Below are positions 44,589 to 53,258 of a stretch of DNA of 64,000 nt, one piece after another. The stretch comes from Actinopolymorpha singaporensis (GTDB taxonomy: Bacteria; Actinomycetota; Actinomycetes; Propionibacteriales; Actinopolymorphaceae), in NCBI RefSeq assembly GCF_900104745.1, contig NZ_LT629732.1, forward strand, positions 5,319,981-5,383,980, written 5' to 3'. Position numbers and translations under genes: made by a program. The notes beneath the pieces were generated by a model. That model searched no databases. It was not told the DNA's origin and worked only from the letters and a program-made list of their open reading frames with translations. Each line of letters opens with the position of its first letter. Within the stretch, counting starts at the first letter, position 1.

Positions 44589-44648
44589 GGCGTCCGGACC
44601 GGCGTCCGGACCTGCGTCCGGACCGGCGTCCGGACCTGCGTCCGGACC
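44589..44648. repeat. Five 12-bp tandem repeats
   Basis: GGCGTCCGGACC alternates with TGCGTCCGGACC without gaps in the space between the NYN-protein gene's stop and the small Cys protein's start. Each unit contains the palindrome GTCCGGAC, so the array has five evenly spaced dyads. Two AGACCCGAACC units follow. Confidence 0.9.
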
Positions 44649-44693
44649 AGACCCGAACCAGACCCGAACCAGGTCCCCTGGGCGGTACCACGG

Positions 44694-46016
44694 TCAGCGC
44701 GCGAGCAGGCGCACCAACGCGTCGGAGGCGACCGGACGCGCGCCGGAGCGGCGTACCCCGTCCACGATCTCCCGATCGCTCGACACGACCACGACAGGAC
44801 GCCCCTCGGGCTCGGCCGCCACCAGCTGGCGGATCACGTCGTCGGCGCTGATCCCGGCCGGGCTGAACCGGACCCGCACGCCTCTCGGCGTGTTCAGCGG
44901 CGGCGGCACGGCGAGCTTCGCCCCGTCGAAGACGCAGGTCACCTCGGCGCCGGTGCGGGCCGCCACGCCGCCGAGCGCGGTCACCAACCGGGTCCGCTGG
45001 GTCTCCAGCGGAAGAGTCGGCCAGGCCGTCTTGGTCACGTTGTAACCGTCCACGACCAGATGGACCTGGGGCACGGTGAGCAAGGTCTCGAGCGGTACGA
45101 CGCCCTCCGGACCGGACGGGAGGCCGCCGACCGCCGCCTCCCTGGCCGGCACCGAGTCGGCCGGACGCGACTGCGTGGGCGGCAGTGCGAGCTCGCGGCG
45201 CAAACCCTGTGCGGCGTCGACCAGCGTGTCCAGCAGCAACCGCAGCCGGACGCTGGCCAGGTCCCGGCCCTCCCGTGCGGACCGGCGGCTGAGCTCGATC
45301 GCGGCCTCCGCGTCCGCGATGCGGGTCCGCAGGCGGCGCAGCTCGGCGTCCGCCCGGGCGGTGTCGGCCGCCGCCTCCTCCCGGGCGCGGGCGGCCAGCT
45401 CAGCCTGCCGGGCCGCCTCTTCCTCGGCAGCCCGCGCGCGCTCGCGCGCCTGGCGCAGCGTGCGCCGCAGGGTGGCGTTCTCCTCCTTCAGCGCGGCGAG
45501 CTCGTGCCGGCGCCGGTCGCGTTCCTGGCGTACTCCGGCACGCGCCTCCGCCACCTGCTCCCGCAACCGGGTCAGCGACTCCGATTCCCGCTCCCCGGCC
45601 AGCGAGGCGGTCTCGCGCTCGAGCTGGTCGAGCACCTCACCGACCACGTCCTCCCAGCCCACCGGCCGCAGGACGTACGCCGTGGCTGCCACGTCCATCG
45701 GATCGACCGCGGACGGCCGGCGCCCCTCGGCCACCGCGGCGGCGAGGTCGGGCACCAGGGTCCGGATGCGATCGGCCACCCGGGCACGGAACTCGGCGTC
45801 GGCGTCGACCGCGGCCGCGATGGGGACGGCCGCCAGCCGGGCGCGGCGGCCCGGAGCGAAGCGAGCGAACGGCCGGAGAGCGGAGGGCACCTCGTCGGCG
45901 GTCAGCTCACCGAGGGTGTCGGAGGCCATCCCGACGACCCGCTGGCGGACCGGCTCGGGCAGCGGTCGGCCCAGGTCGTCGGGCCGGTCCGGCGAGGCCG
46001 CTGCTCCGTTGCTCAC
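44694..46016 (-). CDS. NYN-domain (YacP-like) RNA-binding/nuclease protein
   Basis: 440 residues from GTG 46016. The N-terminal region (1-120) is helical and conserved in actinobacteria (LPEPVRQRVVGMASDTLGEL). A long coiled coil spans about 125-235 (ESLTRLREQVAEARAGVRQERDR region). A C-terminal PIN-like NYN domain (about 275-440) has VHLVVDGYNVTKTAW, CVFDGAKL and VVVSSDREIVDG, supplying the acidic residues of an RNase site. Probably acts on RNA in the cytoplasm. Confidence 0.82.
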   Translation of the reverse strand: MSNGAAASPDRPDDLGRPLPEPVRQRVVGMASDTLGELTADEVPSALRPFARFAPGRRARLAAVPIAAAVDADAEFRARVADRIRTLVPDLAAAVAEGRRPSAVDPMDVAATAYVLRPVGWEDVVGEVLDQLERETASLAGERESESLTRLREQVAEARAGVRQERDRRRHELAALKEENATLRRTLRQARERARAAEEEAARQAELAARAREEAAADTARADAELRRLRTRIADAEAAIELSRRSAREGRDLASVRLRLLLDTLVDAAQGLRRELALPPTQSRPADSVPAREAAVGGLPSGPEGVVPLETLLTVPQVHLVVDGYNVTKTAWPTLPLETQRTRLVTALGGVAARTGAEVTCVFDGAKLAVPPPLNTPRGVRVRFSPAGISADDVIRQLVAAEPEGRPVVVVSSDREIVDGVRRSGARPVASDALVRLLAR

Positions 46017-46103
46017 GGCTGCGAGCGTATCGGCGCGCCCGCCTACTCGGGCCCGAGTCCCGGCTCGGCCGGCGGCCGGAGCAGGTCGGGCAGAATGCCC
46101 GGC

Positions 46104-46844
46104 ATGCGACAGCTGCCGCACGGTTACACCAACCGCACCGTCGGCGACGGTTCGGTGGTGGTGAAGGAGTACGCCGGGCCGGACGCCCGGGACCGGCAGC
46201 GCCGCGAGCACCTTGTACTCGACCGGCTGGCCGGCGCGGTTCCGCTGCCGCAGTTGGTCGCCGCAGGCGGTCTCCGGCTGACGACCGGCTTCGTCGGCGG
46301 GGCGCACGGCCAGGATCTCCTCGCGCCGGAGGAGTCACCGGCCCGGGCCGCCGCCGTGCTCGCCGCCTGCGGGCGCACCCTGCGCGAGATCCACACGCTC
46401 GACCCGGCACGACTGTCCGACCTCCCGCCCCTGCCGGACACAGCGGTGACCGTTCCGCAGGCGCCCGGCGGGACAGGCGGGACGGCCGGCGGCCACACCG
46501 TCCCGGTACACGGCGACTACGGGCCGAACAACCTGCTCCTCGACCCCGCCGACCACACCGTCACCGCGGTCTTCGACTGGGAGTTCGCCCATCTCGGTTC
46601 CGCGGTCGAGGACCTGGCCTGGTGCGAGTGGATCGTCCGAACCCACCATCCCGACCGCACACCGCTGCTGGGCGAGTTCTTCGGGGCGTACGGCGGCCCG
46701 GCCCCCGGCTGGCCGACCCGGCGGGCGGTGATGGTCGCGCGGTGTCGCGCCCTGGAGGCGTTCTGCACCCGGTGGGAACCCGGCGGCGAGGGCGCTCGGC
46801 AGTGGGCCCGGCGCGCGGCCGCGACCGCGGCCTGGCGGGAGTGA
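46104..46844 (+). CDS. Aminoglycoside-phosphotransferase-fold kinase
   Basis: 246 residues from ATG 46104 (an in-frame ATG at 46095 is equally possible). Kinase-like fold: VVVKEYAGPDAR carries the ATP-binding lysine near residue 20, the Brenner motif VHGDYGPNNLLLD near 138 has the catalytic aspartate, and TAVFDWEFAHLG the metal-binding one. The protein is shorter than true resistance enzymes and probably phosphorylates a small metabolite. An upstream extension of the open frame is antisense to the NYN gene and not coding. Confidence 0.75.
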   Translation: MRQLPHGYTNRTVGDGSVVVKEYAGPDARDRQRREHLVLDRLAGAVPLPQLVAAGGLRLTTGFVGGAHGQDLLAPEESPARAAAVLAACGRTLREIHTLDPARLSDLPPLPDTAVTVPQAPGGTGGTAGGHTVPVHGDYGPNNLLLDPADHTVTAVFDWEFAHLGSAVEDLAWCEWIVRTHHPDRTPLLGEFFGAYGGPAPGWPTRRAVMVARCRALEAFCTRWEPGGEGARQWARRAAATAAWRE

Positions 46845-46957
46845 GACCGGAACCGACCGGGACCGAGGTGGGGAGGAAGCCAGGAGCGGGCGACGAGCAG
46901 GCGCCCACGGCGAGGTGGCGCGGTGCGCCGGGCCGAAGCGTGGTTAACTTCGCCAGC

Positions 46958-47719
46958 GTGACGACGAAGGACCGCGAGAACCTGCTCTACCAGCTGCGGT
47001 ACGCCATGCGAAACCCGGCGAAAGTACCCCCTTACGCCCGGCGGCTCGCCCGGGACACGGTGCTGCGCCTGCGCAACCGCGACCACGTGGACTACTACCG
47101 GGCGGTGATGAAGTCCGACGCGTCCCGCAGTGCCGAGGCCGCGGTGGGCAGCAAGTCGCACGCGCGGTGGCTGGCGCTGGGCCGGATGCAGTTCGACTAC
47201 CTCGTCGAGCACGGCCTGCAGCCGAGCGACCGGATGCTGGAGATCGGCTGCGGAAACCTGCGCGCCGGCCGGCTGTTCATCGACTATCTCGACTCCGGCA
47301 ACTACTACGGGATCGACATCTCCCCCGACATCCTGATCGCCGCCCAGCGAACGCTGGTCGAGGACGGCCTGCAGGCCAAGCTCCCGCACCTCACGCCGGT
47401 GCGCGACCTGAAGTTCGAGTTCCTGCCGGACGCCTACTTCAACGTCGTGCACGCACACAGCGTCTTCTCCCACTCCCCGCTTCCGGTGATCGAGGAGTGT
47501 TTCGCCCACGTGGGCCGCGTTCTGGCACCGCGCGGGTTCTTCGACTTCACCTTCGACCGCACCGAGGGGCGGGAGCACCAGGTGCTGCGCGAGGACTTCT
47601 ACTACCGCACCGAGACGCTGCTGAAGCTGGCCCAGCGGCACGGCCTGCGCGGGCGGTTCATGGCCGACTGGGAGAAGCGGCCGCACGGCCAGTCAAAGAT
47701 CCGGCTCGGTCACGCCTGA
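46958..47719 (+). CDS. Class I SAM-dependent methyltransferase
   Basis: 253 residues from GTG 46958 (GTG 46940 is an alternative). Residues 1-70 are basic and helical, then the Rossmann core: MLEIGCGNLRAGRLF (motif I, near 90), YYGIDISPDILIAAQ (acidic loop), FNVVHAHSVFSH and VLAPRGFFDFTF. The substrate is not recognisable. A strong terminator starts 2 bp after the stop. Confidence 0.8.
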   Translation: MTTKDRENLLYQLRYAMRNPAKVPPYARRLARDTVLRLRNRDHVDYYRAVMKSDASRSAEAAVGSKSHARWLALGRMQFDYLVEHGLQPSDRMLEIGCGNLRAGRLFIDYLDSGNYYGIDISPDILIAAQRTLVEDGLQAKLPHLTPVRDLKFEFLPDAYFNVVHAHSVFSHSPLPVIEECFAHVGRVLAPRGFFDFTFDRTEGREHQVLREDFYYRTETLLKLAQRHGLRGRFMADWEKRPHGQSKIRLGHA

Positions 47720-47721
47720 CC

Positions 47722-47755
47722 TTCCGTGCCGGCGAACCTCGAGGCCGGCACGGAA
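47722..47755 (+). terminator. Strong intrinsic-terminator-like hairpin
   Basis: Perfect 12-bp arms TTCCGTGCCGGC and GCCGGCACGGAA with a 10-nt loop, immediately after the methyltransferase stop codon. Confidence 0.8.
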
Positions 47756-47882
47756 CCCCCGCCCACCCCCGGTGGCCCCGCACCGCGGCCCAGCCCGCAC
47801 CGCCCGGTTCCCCTCGGCGATGAGCGGACCGGGCGCGCTTCGTTTCGTCCGGTTGTCGGTGGCCGCCCGTAGCGTCTGGCCC

Positions 47883-49652
47883 ATGACCGTCGCGGAACCT
47901 TCCCTGCCCGTCCAGGCGAGCTTCGACGAGCTCGGCACCCCGTTGCGGGAGGTGACCTTCTGTGTGGTCGACCTGGAGACCACCGGGGGTTCGCCGCAGC
48001 AGGCGGGGATCACCGAGATCGGCGCGGTGAAGGTCCGGGCGGGCGAGGTGCTCGGGGAGTTCCAGACGCTCGTCAACCCGGGTGCGGCCATCCCGCCGTT
48101 CATCGCCGTTCTCACCGGCATCACCGACTCGATGGTGGCCTCCGCCCCGACGCTCGGCGCCGCGCTGCCGGCGTTCCTGGAGTTCGCGCACGGCTGTGTG
48201 CTGGTAGCCCACAACGCACCGTTCGACGTGGGGTTCCTGCGGGCCGCCGCGCAGGAGCACGGCCGGCCCTGGCCGTCGTTCGAGGTCCTGGACACCGCGC
48301 GCCTGGCGCGGCGGGTGCTCACCCGCGACGACGCGCCCAACTGCAAGCTCGCCACCCTGGCCCGCTTCTTCCGCTCCGGCACCGTTCCCCAGCACCGCGC
48401 GCTCGGCGACGCCCGGGCGACGGTCGACGTGCTGCACGGGCTGTTCGAACGCCTCGGCCCGCTGGGCGTGCACTCGCTGGAGGAGCTGGCCGCCTTCAGC
48501 TCGCGGGTCTCCCCCGCCCAGCGCCGCAAGCGCCACCTCGCCGACCAGTTGCCCCACGCGCCGGGGGTCTACGTCTTCACCGACGACCGCGGCCGGGTGC
48601 TCTACGTCGGCAAGTCCAAGGACCTCCGCACCCGGGTGCGCACCTACTTCACCGCCTCGGAGACCCGCTCGCGGATGGGCGAGATGGTGACCCTCGCCGC
48701 GAAGGTGACCGGTATCGAGTGCGCCACCCCGTTGGAGGCGGAGGTACGCGAGCTGCGTCTGATCGCCGCGCACAAGCCGAGGTACAACCGGCGTTCGCGG
48801 TTTCCCGAGCGCGCGACCTGGCTCAAGGTCACCGTGGAGCCGTTCCCGCGGCTGTCACTGGTCCGTGAGGTGAAGGCCGACGCGGCGACCTACCTCGGCC
48901 CGTTCGGCTCGCGGCGGGTGGCCGAGCGGGCCGTCGCCGCGATCCACGAGGCGTTTCCCATCCGGCAGTGCACCCAGCGGCTCTCCCGCAGCCCGCGCTC
49001 GGGCTCGGCCTGCGTGCTGGCGGAGATGGACCGGTGCGTGGCGCCGTGCGTCGGTGCGGTCGACGTACAGACGTACGCCACGCATGTCGACGCCATCCGG
49101 CATGCCGTCGCCGCCGACCCCACCCCGGTGATCGAGGCGGCCACCCGCCGGATCGGCCGGCTGGTGGTGGAGTCGAGGTTCGAGGAGGCGAGTGTCCATC
49201 GCGACCGGATGGCCGCATTCGTACGCGCCGCGGCGCGCTTCCAGCGGATGAGCGCGCTGGCTCGCTGTCCGGAGCTGGTCGCCGCGAAGCGCACCGAGGA
49301 GGGTGGCTGGGAGGCGCACGTCGTGCGGTACGGCCGACTGGCCGCTGCCGGCGTCGTTCCCCGCGGCGCGCCCGCGCGCGCCGGGGTGGACGAGATCGTC
49401 GCCACCGCTGAGACGGTCGAGCCACCACCTCCGCCGACGCCGGCCGCGACCGCCGAGGAGACCGAGCGGATCCTCGCCTGGCTTGAGCAGCCGGGCGTAC
49501 GCCTGGTCGAGCTCGCCGGCGAGTGGAGCTGCCCGGTCGGCGGCGCACAGGCCCACACCGAGTGGCTGGACACCGCGTACGCCGCCCGCGACGACGTCGT
49601 ACCCTGCCAGGACCGCAGGCGCCTGCGGCCGACCCACCGGCCGGCCCGATGA
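47883..49652 (+). CDS. DEDD exonuclease fused to UvrC-like GIY-YIG endonuclease
   Basis: 589 residues joining two repair activities. The DnaQ/epsilon-like 3'-5' exonuclease occupies about 20-195: D30 and E32 (VVDLETTG), D115 (NAPFDVGF), H171 and D176 (HRALGDARATVD). A GIY-YIG domain (about 222-305) has GVYVF and VLYVGKSKDLRTRVRTY. UvrC-like sequence follows (YLGPFGSRRVAERAV, CTQRLSR, CVAPCVG near 395). The C-terminal UvrC RNase H domain is absent. Similar fusions occur in mycobacteria. Likely trims or incises damaged DNA. Confidence 0.92.
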   Translation: MTVAEPSLPVQASFDELGTPLREVTFCVVDLETTGGSPQQAGITEIGAVKVRAGEVLGEFQTLVNPGAAIPPFIAVLTGITDSMVASAPTLGAALPAFLEFAHGCVLVAHNAPFDVGFLRAAAQEHGRPWPSFEVLDTARLARRVLTRDDAPNCKLATLARFFRSGTVPQHRALGDARATVDVLHGLFERLGPLGVHSLEELAAFSSRVSPAQRRKRHLADQLPHAPGVYVFTDDRGRVLYVGKSKDLRTRVRTYFTASETRSRMGEMVTLAAKVTGIECATPLEAEVRELRLIAAHKPRYNRRSRFPERATWLKVTVEPFPRLSLVREVKADAATYLGPFGSRRVAERAVAAIHEAFPIRQCTQRLSRSPRSGSACVLAEMDRCVAPCVGAVDVQTYATHVDAIRHAVAADPTPVIEAATRRIGRLVVESRFEEASVHRDRMAAFVRAAARFQRMSALARCPELVAAKRTEEGGWEAHVVRYGRLAAAGVVPRGAPARAGVDEIVATAETVEPPPPPTPAATAEETERILAWLEQPGVRLVELAGEWSCPVGGAQAHTEWLDTAYAARDDVVPCQDRRRLRPTHRPAR

Positions 49653-49740
49653 GGCGCCCGACCCCGCCCGACCCTTGTTCGCCGGCCGGCGCAGGACAAC
49701 CGCCGCCTGCCGGCAGACCCAGGCGCCCCGAGGAGGCACC

Positions 49741-50022
49741 TTGATCACCGCCATCGTGTTCGTCCAGGCAGATGTCGCGCGCATCCCGGAGGTGGCCCAG
49801 GAGATCGCCGAACTCGACGGCGTGAGCGAGGTCTACTCCGTCACCGGTGACATCGACCTGATCGCGCTGGTCCGCGTGCGCGAGCACGACCAGGTGGCCG
49901 ACGTCGTGGCCGACCGGCTCAACAAGGTGCCGGGCGTGCTGTCCACCGAGACCCACATCGCGTTCCGCGCCTACTCCCAGCACGATCTGGAGGCGGCCTT
50001 CAGCCTGGGAATTCCGGAGTAG
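49741..50022 (+). CDS. Lrp/AsnC ligand-binding-domain protein without DNA-binding domain
   Basis: 93 residues from TTG 49741, with GAGGAGG five bases upstream, which decides this start over the longer open frame. The sequence ITAIVFVQADVARIPEVAQEIAELDGV, then GDIDLIALVRV, is a stand-alone RAM (amino-acid effector) domain; the helix-turn-helix is missing. Such proteins can form hetero-oligomers with full-length Lrp regulators or bind amino acids. It is convergent with trpD, 22 bp apart. Confidence 0.85.
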   Translation: MITAIVFVQADVARIPEVAQEIAELDGVSEVYSVTGDIDLIALVRVREHDQVADVVADRLNKVPGVLSTETHIAFRAYSQHDLEAAFSLGIPE

Positions 50023-50044
50023 GACGGGCCTCCCGGGACGTGTC

Positions 50045-51085
50045 CTAGCCGCGGGCCGCGGCCACCCAGCGCTTGAGTGTCGCTTCGGCCCGTCCCCCGT
50101 CCACCGAGTCCACGGCGCGCGCGTAGCCCGCGCGGATCCGGTCCAGCAGCGGCGCGGAGGACGGCTCATGCACGGCGAGCGCGGCGGCGGCGTTCAGCAG
50201 TACCGCGTCCCGCACCGGCCCGCGCTCGCCCGCGAGCACCCGCCGGCAGACGTCCGTGTTGAACGTCACGTCGCCACCGCGCAGCGCGTCCGCAGGGGCC
50301 GGGGCGATCCCGAGGTCGGCCGGGTCCAGCTTCTCCTCGCCCACCTCGCCGTCCCGCACGACCCACACCGACGACGTGGTGGTGGTGGTGAGCTCGTCCA
50401 GCCCGTCGTCGCCACGGAAGACGAAGGCGTCCACGCCGCGTGCTGCGAACACACCGGCGACGATCCGCGCCATCCGCCGGTCGGCCACACCCACCGCCTG
50501 GGCCTGCGGCCGGGCGGGGTTGGACAGCGGCCCGAGGATGTTGAACGTCGTGGGCACGCCGAGCTCGCGCCGGGTCTGCGCGGCGTGGCGCATCGCGGCG
50601 TGGAAGTGCGGGGCGAAGCAGAACGTGATGCCCACTTCGCCGGCGATCTCCGCCACCCGGGCGGGCGGGAGGTCCAGCGGGACGCCGAGGGACTCCAGCA
50701 GGTCGGCCGCACCGCACAGGGACGACGCGCTGCGGCTGCCGTGTTTGGCCACCCGGGCACCCGCGCCGGCGGCGACGAGGGCGGCCATCGTGGAGATGTT
50801 GACCGTGTGCGCACCGTCGCCGCCGGTGCCCACCACGTCGACCGCGCGCCCGGGCACCTCGATCGTGCGGGCGTGGGCGTACATCGCGCGGACCATGCCG
50901 TCGACCTCGTCGACGGTCTCCCCCTTGAGGCGCAGGGCCACGGCGAATCCCGCCACCTGCACCGGGGTGATCTGCCCGTCGAGGATCTCGCCCATCGCCC
51001 AGGACGCCTGCTCGGAAGTGAGGTCCTCCCCGCGCAGAAGCAGGCCGAGGAGCCGTGGCCAGGTCAGGGCCGGCTGCTGCGCCAT
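50045..51085 (-). CDS. trpD: Anthranilate phosphoribosyltransferase
   Basis: Second step of tryptophan synthesis: transfers phosphoribosyl to anthranilate. 346 residues. Visible motifs are [14 protein letters not shown] (PRPP-binding, near 84), [18 protein letters not shown] near 112, and the D-E metal pair in [12 protein letters not shown] near 225. It stands apart from other trp genes, as in many actinobacteria, and lies next to the receiver-like gene and the cytochrome genes. Confidence 0.95.
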   Translation of the reverse strand: MAQQPALTWPRLLGLLLRGEDLTSEQASWAMGEILDGQITPVQVAGFAVALRLKGETVDEVDGMVRAMYAHARTIEVPGRAVDVVGTGGDGAHTVNISTMAALVAAGAGARVAKHGSRSASSLCGAADLLESLGVPLDLPPARVAEIAGEVGITFCFAPHFHAAMRHAAQTRRELGVPTTFNILGPLSNPARPQAQAVGVADRRMARIVAGVFAARGVDAFVFRGDDGLDELTTTTTSSVWVVRDGEVGEEKLDPADLGIAPAPADALRGGDVTFNTDVCRRVLAGERGPVRDAVLLNAAAALAVHEPSSAPLLDRIRAGYARAVDSVDGGRAEATLKRWVAAARG

Positions 51086-51095
51086 GACGGCCGGC

Positions 51096-51551
51096 TCATC
51101 GCCCGGAGGTGGCGGCCAGGCGCTGCCGCGCGAGGGCTACCGTCGCCCGGCACAGTGCCACCGGGTCGATGGGGTACGGCACCGCCGCCTCGGCTCGCGA
51201 CCAGGTGGCCAGCCAGGCGTCCTGGACCCGGCCGGTGAGCACCAGGATCGGCGGGCAGTTGAAGATCTCGTCCTTCAGCTGGCGGGCGATGCCCATGCCG
51301 CCGGCCGGGACCGCCTCCCCGTCGAGGATCACCACGTCGATGCCGCCGGCGTCGAGTTCCTTCAGGACGGCGTACTGCGTCGCGCACTCGACGAACTCCA
51401 CCGGAGGGAGATCGCGTTCGGGCCGCTTCCCGATGCCGAACTTCACCTTGTCGCGGGTCGTCCGGTCGTCGGAGTAGACGAGAATCCGGAGGGAACCCGG
51501 GGGCGAGCCGGCTGTCGAACCGGACTGGGACGCGGTGGCTTCAGCGCTCAT
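51096..51551 (-). CDS. Receiver-like (pseudo-receiver) domain protein
   Basis: 151 residues: a 20-residue Ser/Gly leader, then a CheY-like fold with [14 protein letters not shown], the would-be phosphorylation site [15 protein letters not shown] near 80 and [11 protein letters not shown]. The conserved lysine before the last helix is replaced around [10 protein letters not shown], so it may not be phosphorylated in the usual way. No output domain. It is divergent from ctaE; 10 bp separate it from trpD downstream. Role unknown. Confidence 0.72.
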   Translation of the reverse strand: MSAEATASQSGSTAGSPPGSLRILVYSDDRTTRDKVKFGIGKRPERDLPPVEFVECATQYAVLKELDAGGIDVVILDGEAVPAGGMGIARQLKDEIFNCPPILVLTGRVQDAWLATWSRAEAAVPYPIDPVALCRATVALARQRLAATSGR

Positions 51552-51699
51552 CGGGGTGTCCTCGGCGAGAGTTCGTCACTGGCGGGCGGCGTCGGTCACG
51601 ACGCCTGTGGGCGTACGGCGGTGATGTTACCCGGCTCGCCGTCGCCTGCCCGACCCGCGGGCGCCCGGGGGTCGCCCGAAGGCGGCGGGGATCGACCGA

Positions 51700-51705
51700 C
51701 ATAAT
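51700..51705 (+). promoter_or_regulatory. Candidate -10 box for a leaderless ctaE transcript
   Basis: CATAAT ends seven bases before GTG 51713, the distance expected if transcription begins on that start codon. The ATG at 51704 overlaps the hexamer itself. No convincing -35 was seen. Confidence 0.4.
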
Positions 51706-51712
51706 GGCGCAC

Positions 51713-52351
51713 GTGGCGACAGCAACCGTAGAACCCACCGCGCGCTTCCACGGCCACCCGAACCGCCCCTCGATGGTCAGTGTGGGGACGATCGTGTGGC
51801 TCGCGAGCGAGCTGATGTTCTTCGCCGCGCTCTTCGCGGCTTATTTCACGATTCGGGCGGTTTCCCCGGACCTGTGGGCACAGGAGACGGCGAAGCTCAA
51901 CGTCCCCTTCGCGTTCGTCAACACGACGGTGCTGGTGCTGTCGTCGGTGACGTGCCAGATGGGCGTCTTCGCCGCCGAGCGCGGTCAGGTGGGACGCGCC
52001 GGCGGCATCCTGAACCCCGCGAAGTGGGGCCTGCGGGAGTGGTTCGTCCTCACCTATCTCATGGGTGCGTTCTTCATCGGCGGCCAGACCTACGAGTACG
52101 CCGAGCTGATCCACGAGGGCGTCTCGATCTCCTCCACAGCGTACGGCTCGGTGTTCTACCTCACCACCGGCTTCCACGGCCTGCACGTGACCGGCGGCCT
52201 GATCGCCTTCCTGCTGGTCCTCGGTCGCACGTTCATGACGAAGCGGTTCACACACGAGCAGGCGGTGAGCGCCATCGTGGTGTCGTACTACTGGCACTTC
52301 GTCGACGTCGTGTGGATCGGACTGTTCGCGACCATCTATCTCATCAAGTAG
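51713..52351 (+). CDS. ctaE: Cytochrome c oxidase subunit III
   Basis: Membrane subunit of the aa3 oxidase, 212 residues from GTG 51713 (ATG 51704 would add three residues). Family features: [29 protein letters not shown] near 20, then five helices in all, with [13 protein letters not shown] near 155 and the terminal [15 protein letters not shown]. It starts the plus-strand respiratory operon and is followed 16 bp later by qcrC. The other oxidase subunits are in the convergent cluster at 58.5-61.5 kb. Confidence 0.95.
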   Translation: MATATVEPTARFHGHPNRPSMVSVGTIVWLASELMFFAALFAAYFTIRAVSPDLWAQETAKLNVPFAFVNTTVLVLSSVTCQMGVFAAERGQVGRAGGILNPAKWGLREWFVLTYLMGAFFIGGQTYEYAELIHEGVSISSTAYGSVFYLTTGFHGLHVTGGLIAFLLVLGRTFMTKRFTHEQAVSAIVVSYYWHFVDVVWIGLFATIYLIK

Positions 52352-52367
52352 GACGGAGCTGGAAGAC

Positions 52368-53258
52368 GTGCCTTTCGGCGTCCGGGGTCGCCCCCGGTTC
52401 CACACGGTCGGGTTCCGGGCTCGTCCCCGGTTGAGCACCATCCTGAGCGCGCGACGTCGCAACCGGTTCGCCGGGCTGGTCGTCGTGGCCCTGGCGTTGA
52501 CGGTCTTCGGCGGCGTCTACGCCGTCGCCTCCCCGTCGTCGAAGGCGTCCGCCGACGCTGCCCAGTCGACGCAGGTCGAGCAGGGCCGCAAGCTGTTCGC
52601 GGTGAGCTGCTCCTCCTGCCACGGCTTGAACGCGCAGGGAACCAACGCGGGTCCGCCGCTGATCGGCGTCGGCGCCGCGGCGGTCGACTTCCAGGTCGGC
52701 ACCGGGCGGATGCCGGCCCAGCAGCCGGGCGCCCAGATCCCGAAGAAGCCGGTCGCCTTCAACGACCAGGAGATCGCCGCGCTCGCGGCCTACGTCGCCT
52801 CGCTCGGGCCCGGCCCGTCGGTGCCCTCCAAGCAGGAACTCGACACGTCCGACCTCAGCGACGCCGAGATCGCCCAGGGCGGTGAGCTCTTCCGCACCAA
52901 CTGCGCCTCCTGCCACAACGTGGCCGGCAAGGGCGGTGCGCTCACGTGGGGCAAGTACGCCCCCAACATCGACAACACCACGGACCGGCACATCTACGAG
53001 GCCATGCTGACCGGTCCGCAGAACATGCCCGTGTTCTCCGACCAGGTGATCACCCCGAAGAACAAGCGGCAGATCATCGCCTACCTCGACGAACTGAAGC
53101 AGCAGCCGAGCCGCGGCGGGTTCGGCCTCGGCGGCCTGGGCCCGGTGAGCGAGGGCGTCGCCGCCTGGCTGGCGGGGCTCGGCGCCTGCATCGTTCTCGC
53201 GGTGTGGATCGCGGCCAAGACCGCACGGACCAACGGAAAGGGAGCACAGGGCAAATGA
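52368..53258 (+). CDS. qcrC: Cytochrome bc1 complex diheme cytochrome c subunit
   Basis: 296 residues from GTG 52368. An N-terminal membrane anchor (about 35-55) leads to two cytochrome c domains with heme-binding CSSCH (near 82) and CASCH (near 180); methionines in MPAQQPG and NMPVFSD are candidate axial ligands. A C-terminal helix (GVAAWLAGLGACIVLAVWIA) re-anchors the protein. In actinobacteria this diheme subunit replaces soluble cytochrome c and links complexes III and IV. It overlaps qcrA by 4 bp. Confidence 0.95.
   Translation: MPFGVRGRPRFHTVGFRARPRLSTILSARRRNRFAGLVVVALALTVFGGVYAVASPSSKASADAAQSTQVEQGRKLFAVSCSSCHGLNAQGTNAGPPLIGVGAAAVDFQVGTGRMPAQQPGAQIPKKPVAFNDQEIAALAAYVASLGPGPSVPSKQELDTSDLSDAEIAQGGELFRTNCASCHNVAGKGGALTWGKYAPNIDNTTDRHIYEAMLTGPQNMPVFSDQVITPKNKRQIIAYLDELKQQPSRGGFGLGGLGPVSEGVAAWLAGLGACIVLAVWIAAKTARTNGKGAQGK

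Noticed and set aside
44589-44648. CRISPR-like array
   Set aside because: Units are 12 bp and contiguous with no spacers; none of the repeat arrays in the window has spacer structure, and no cas genes are present.
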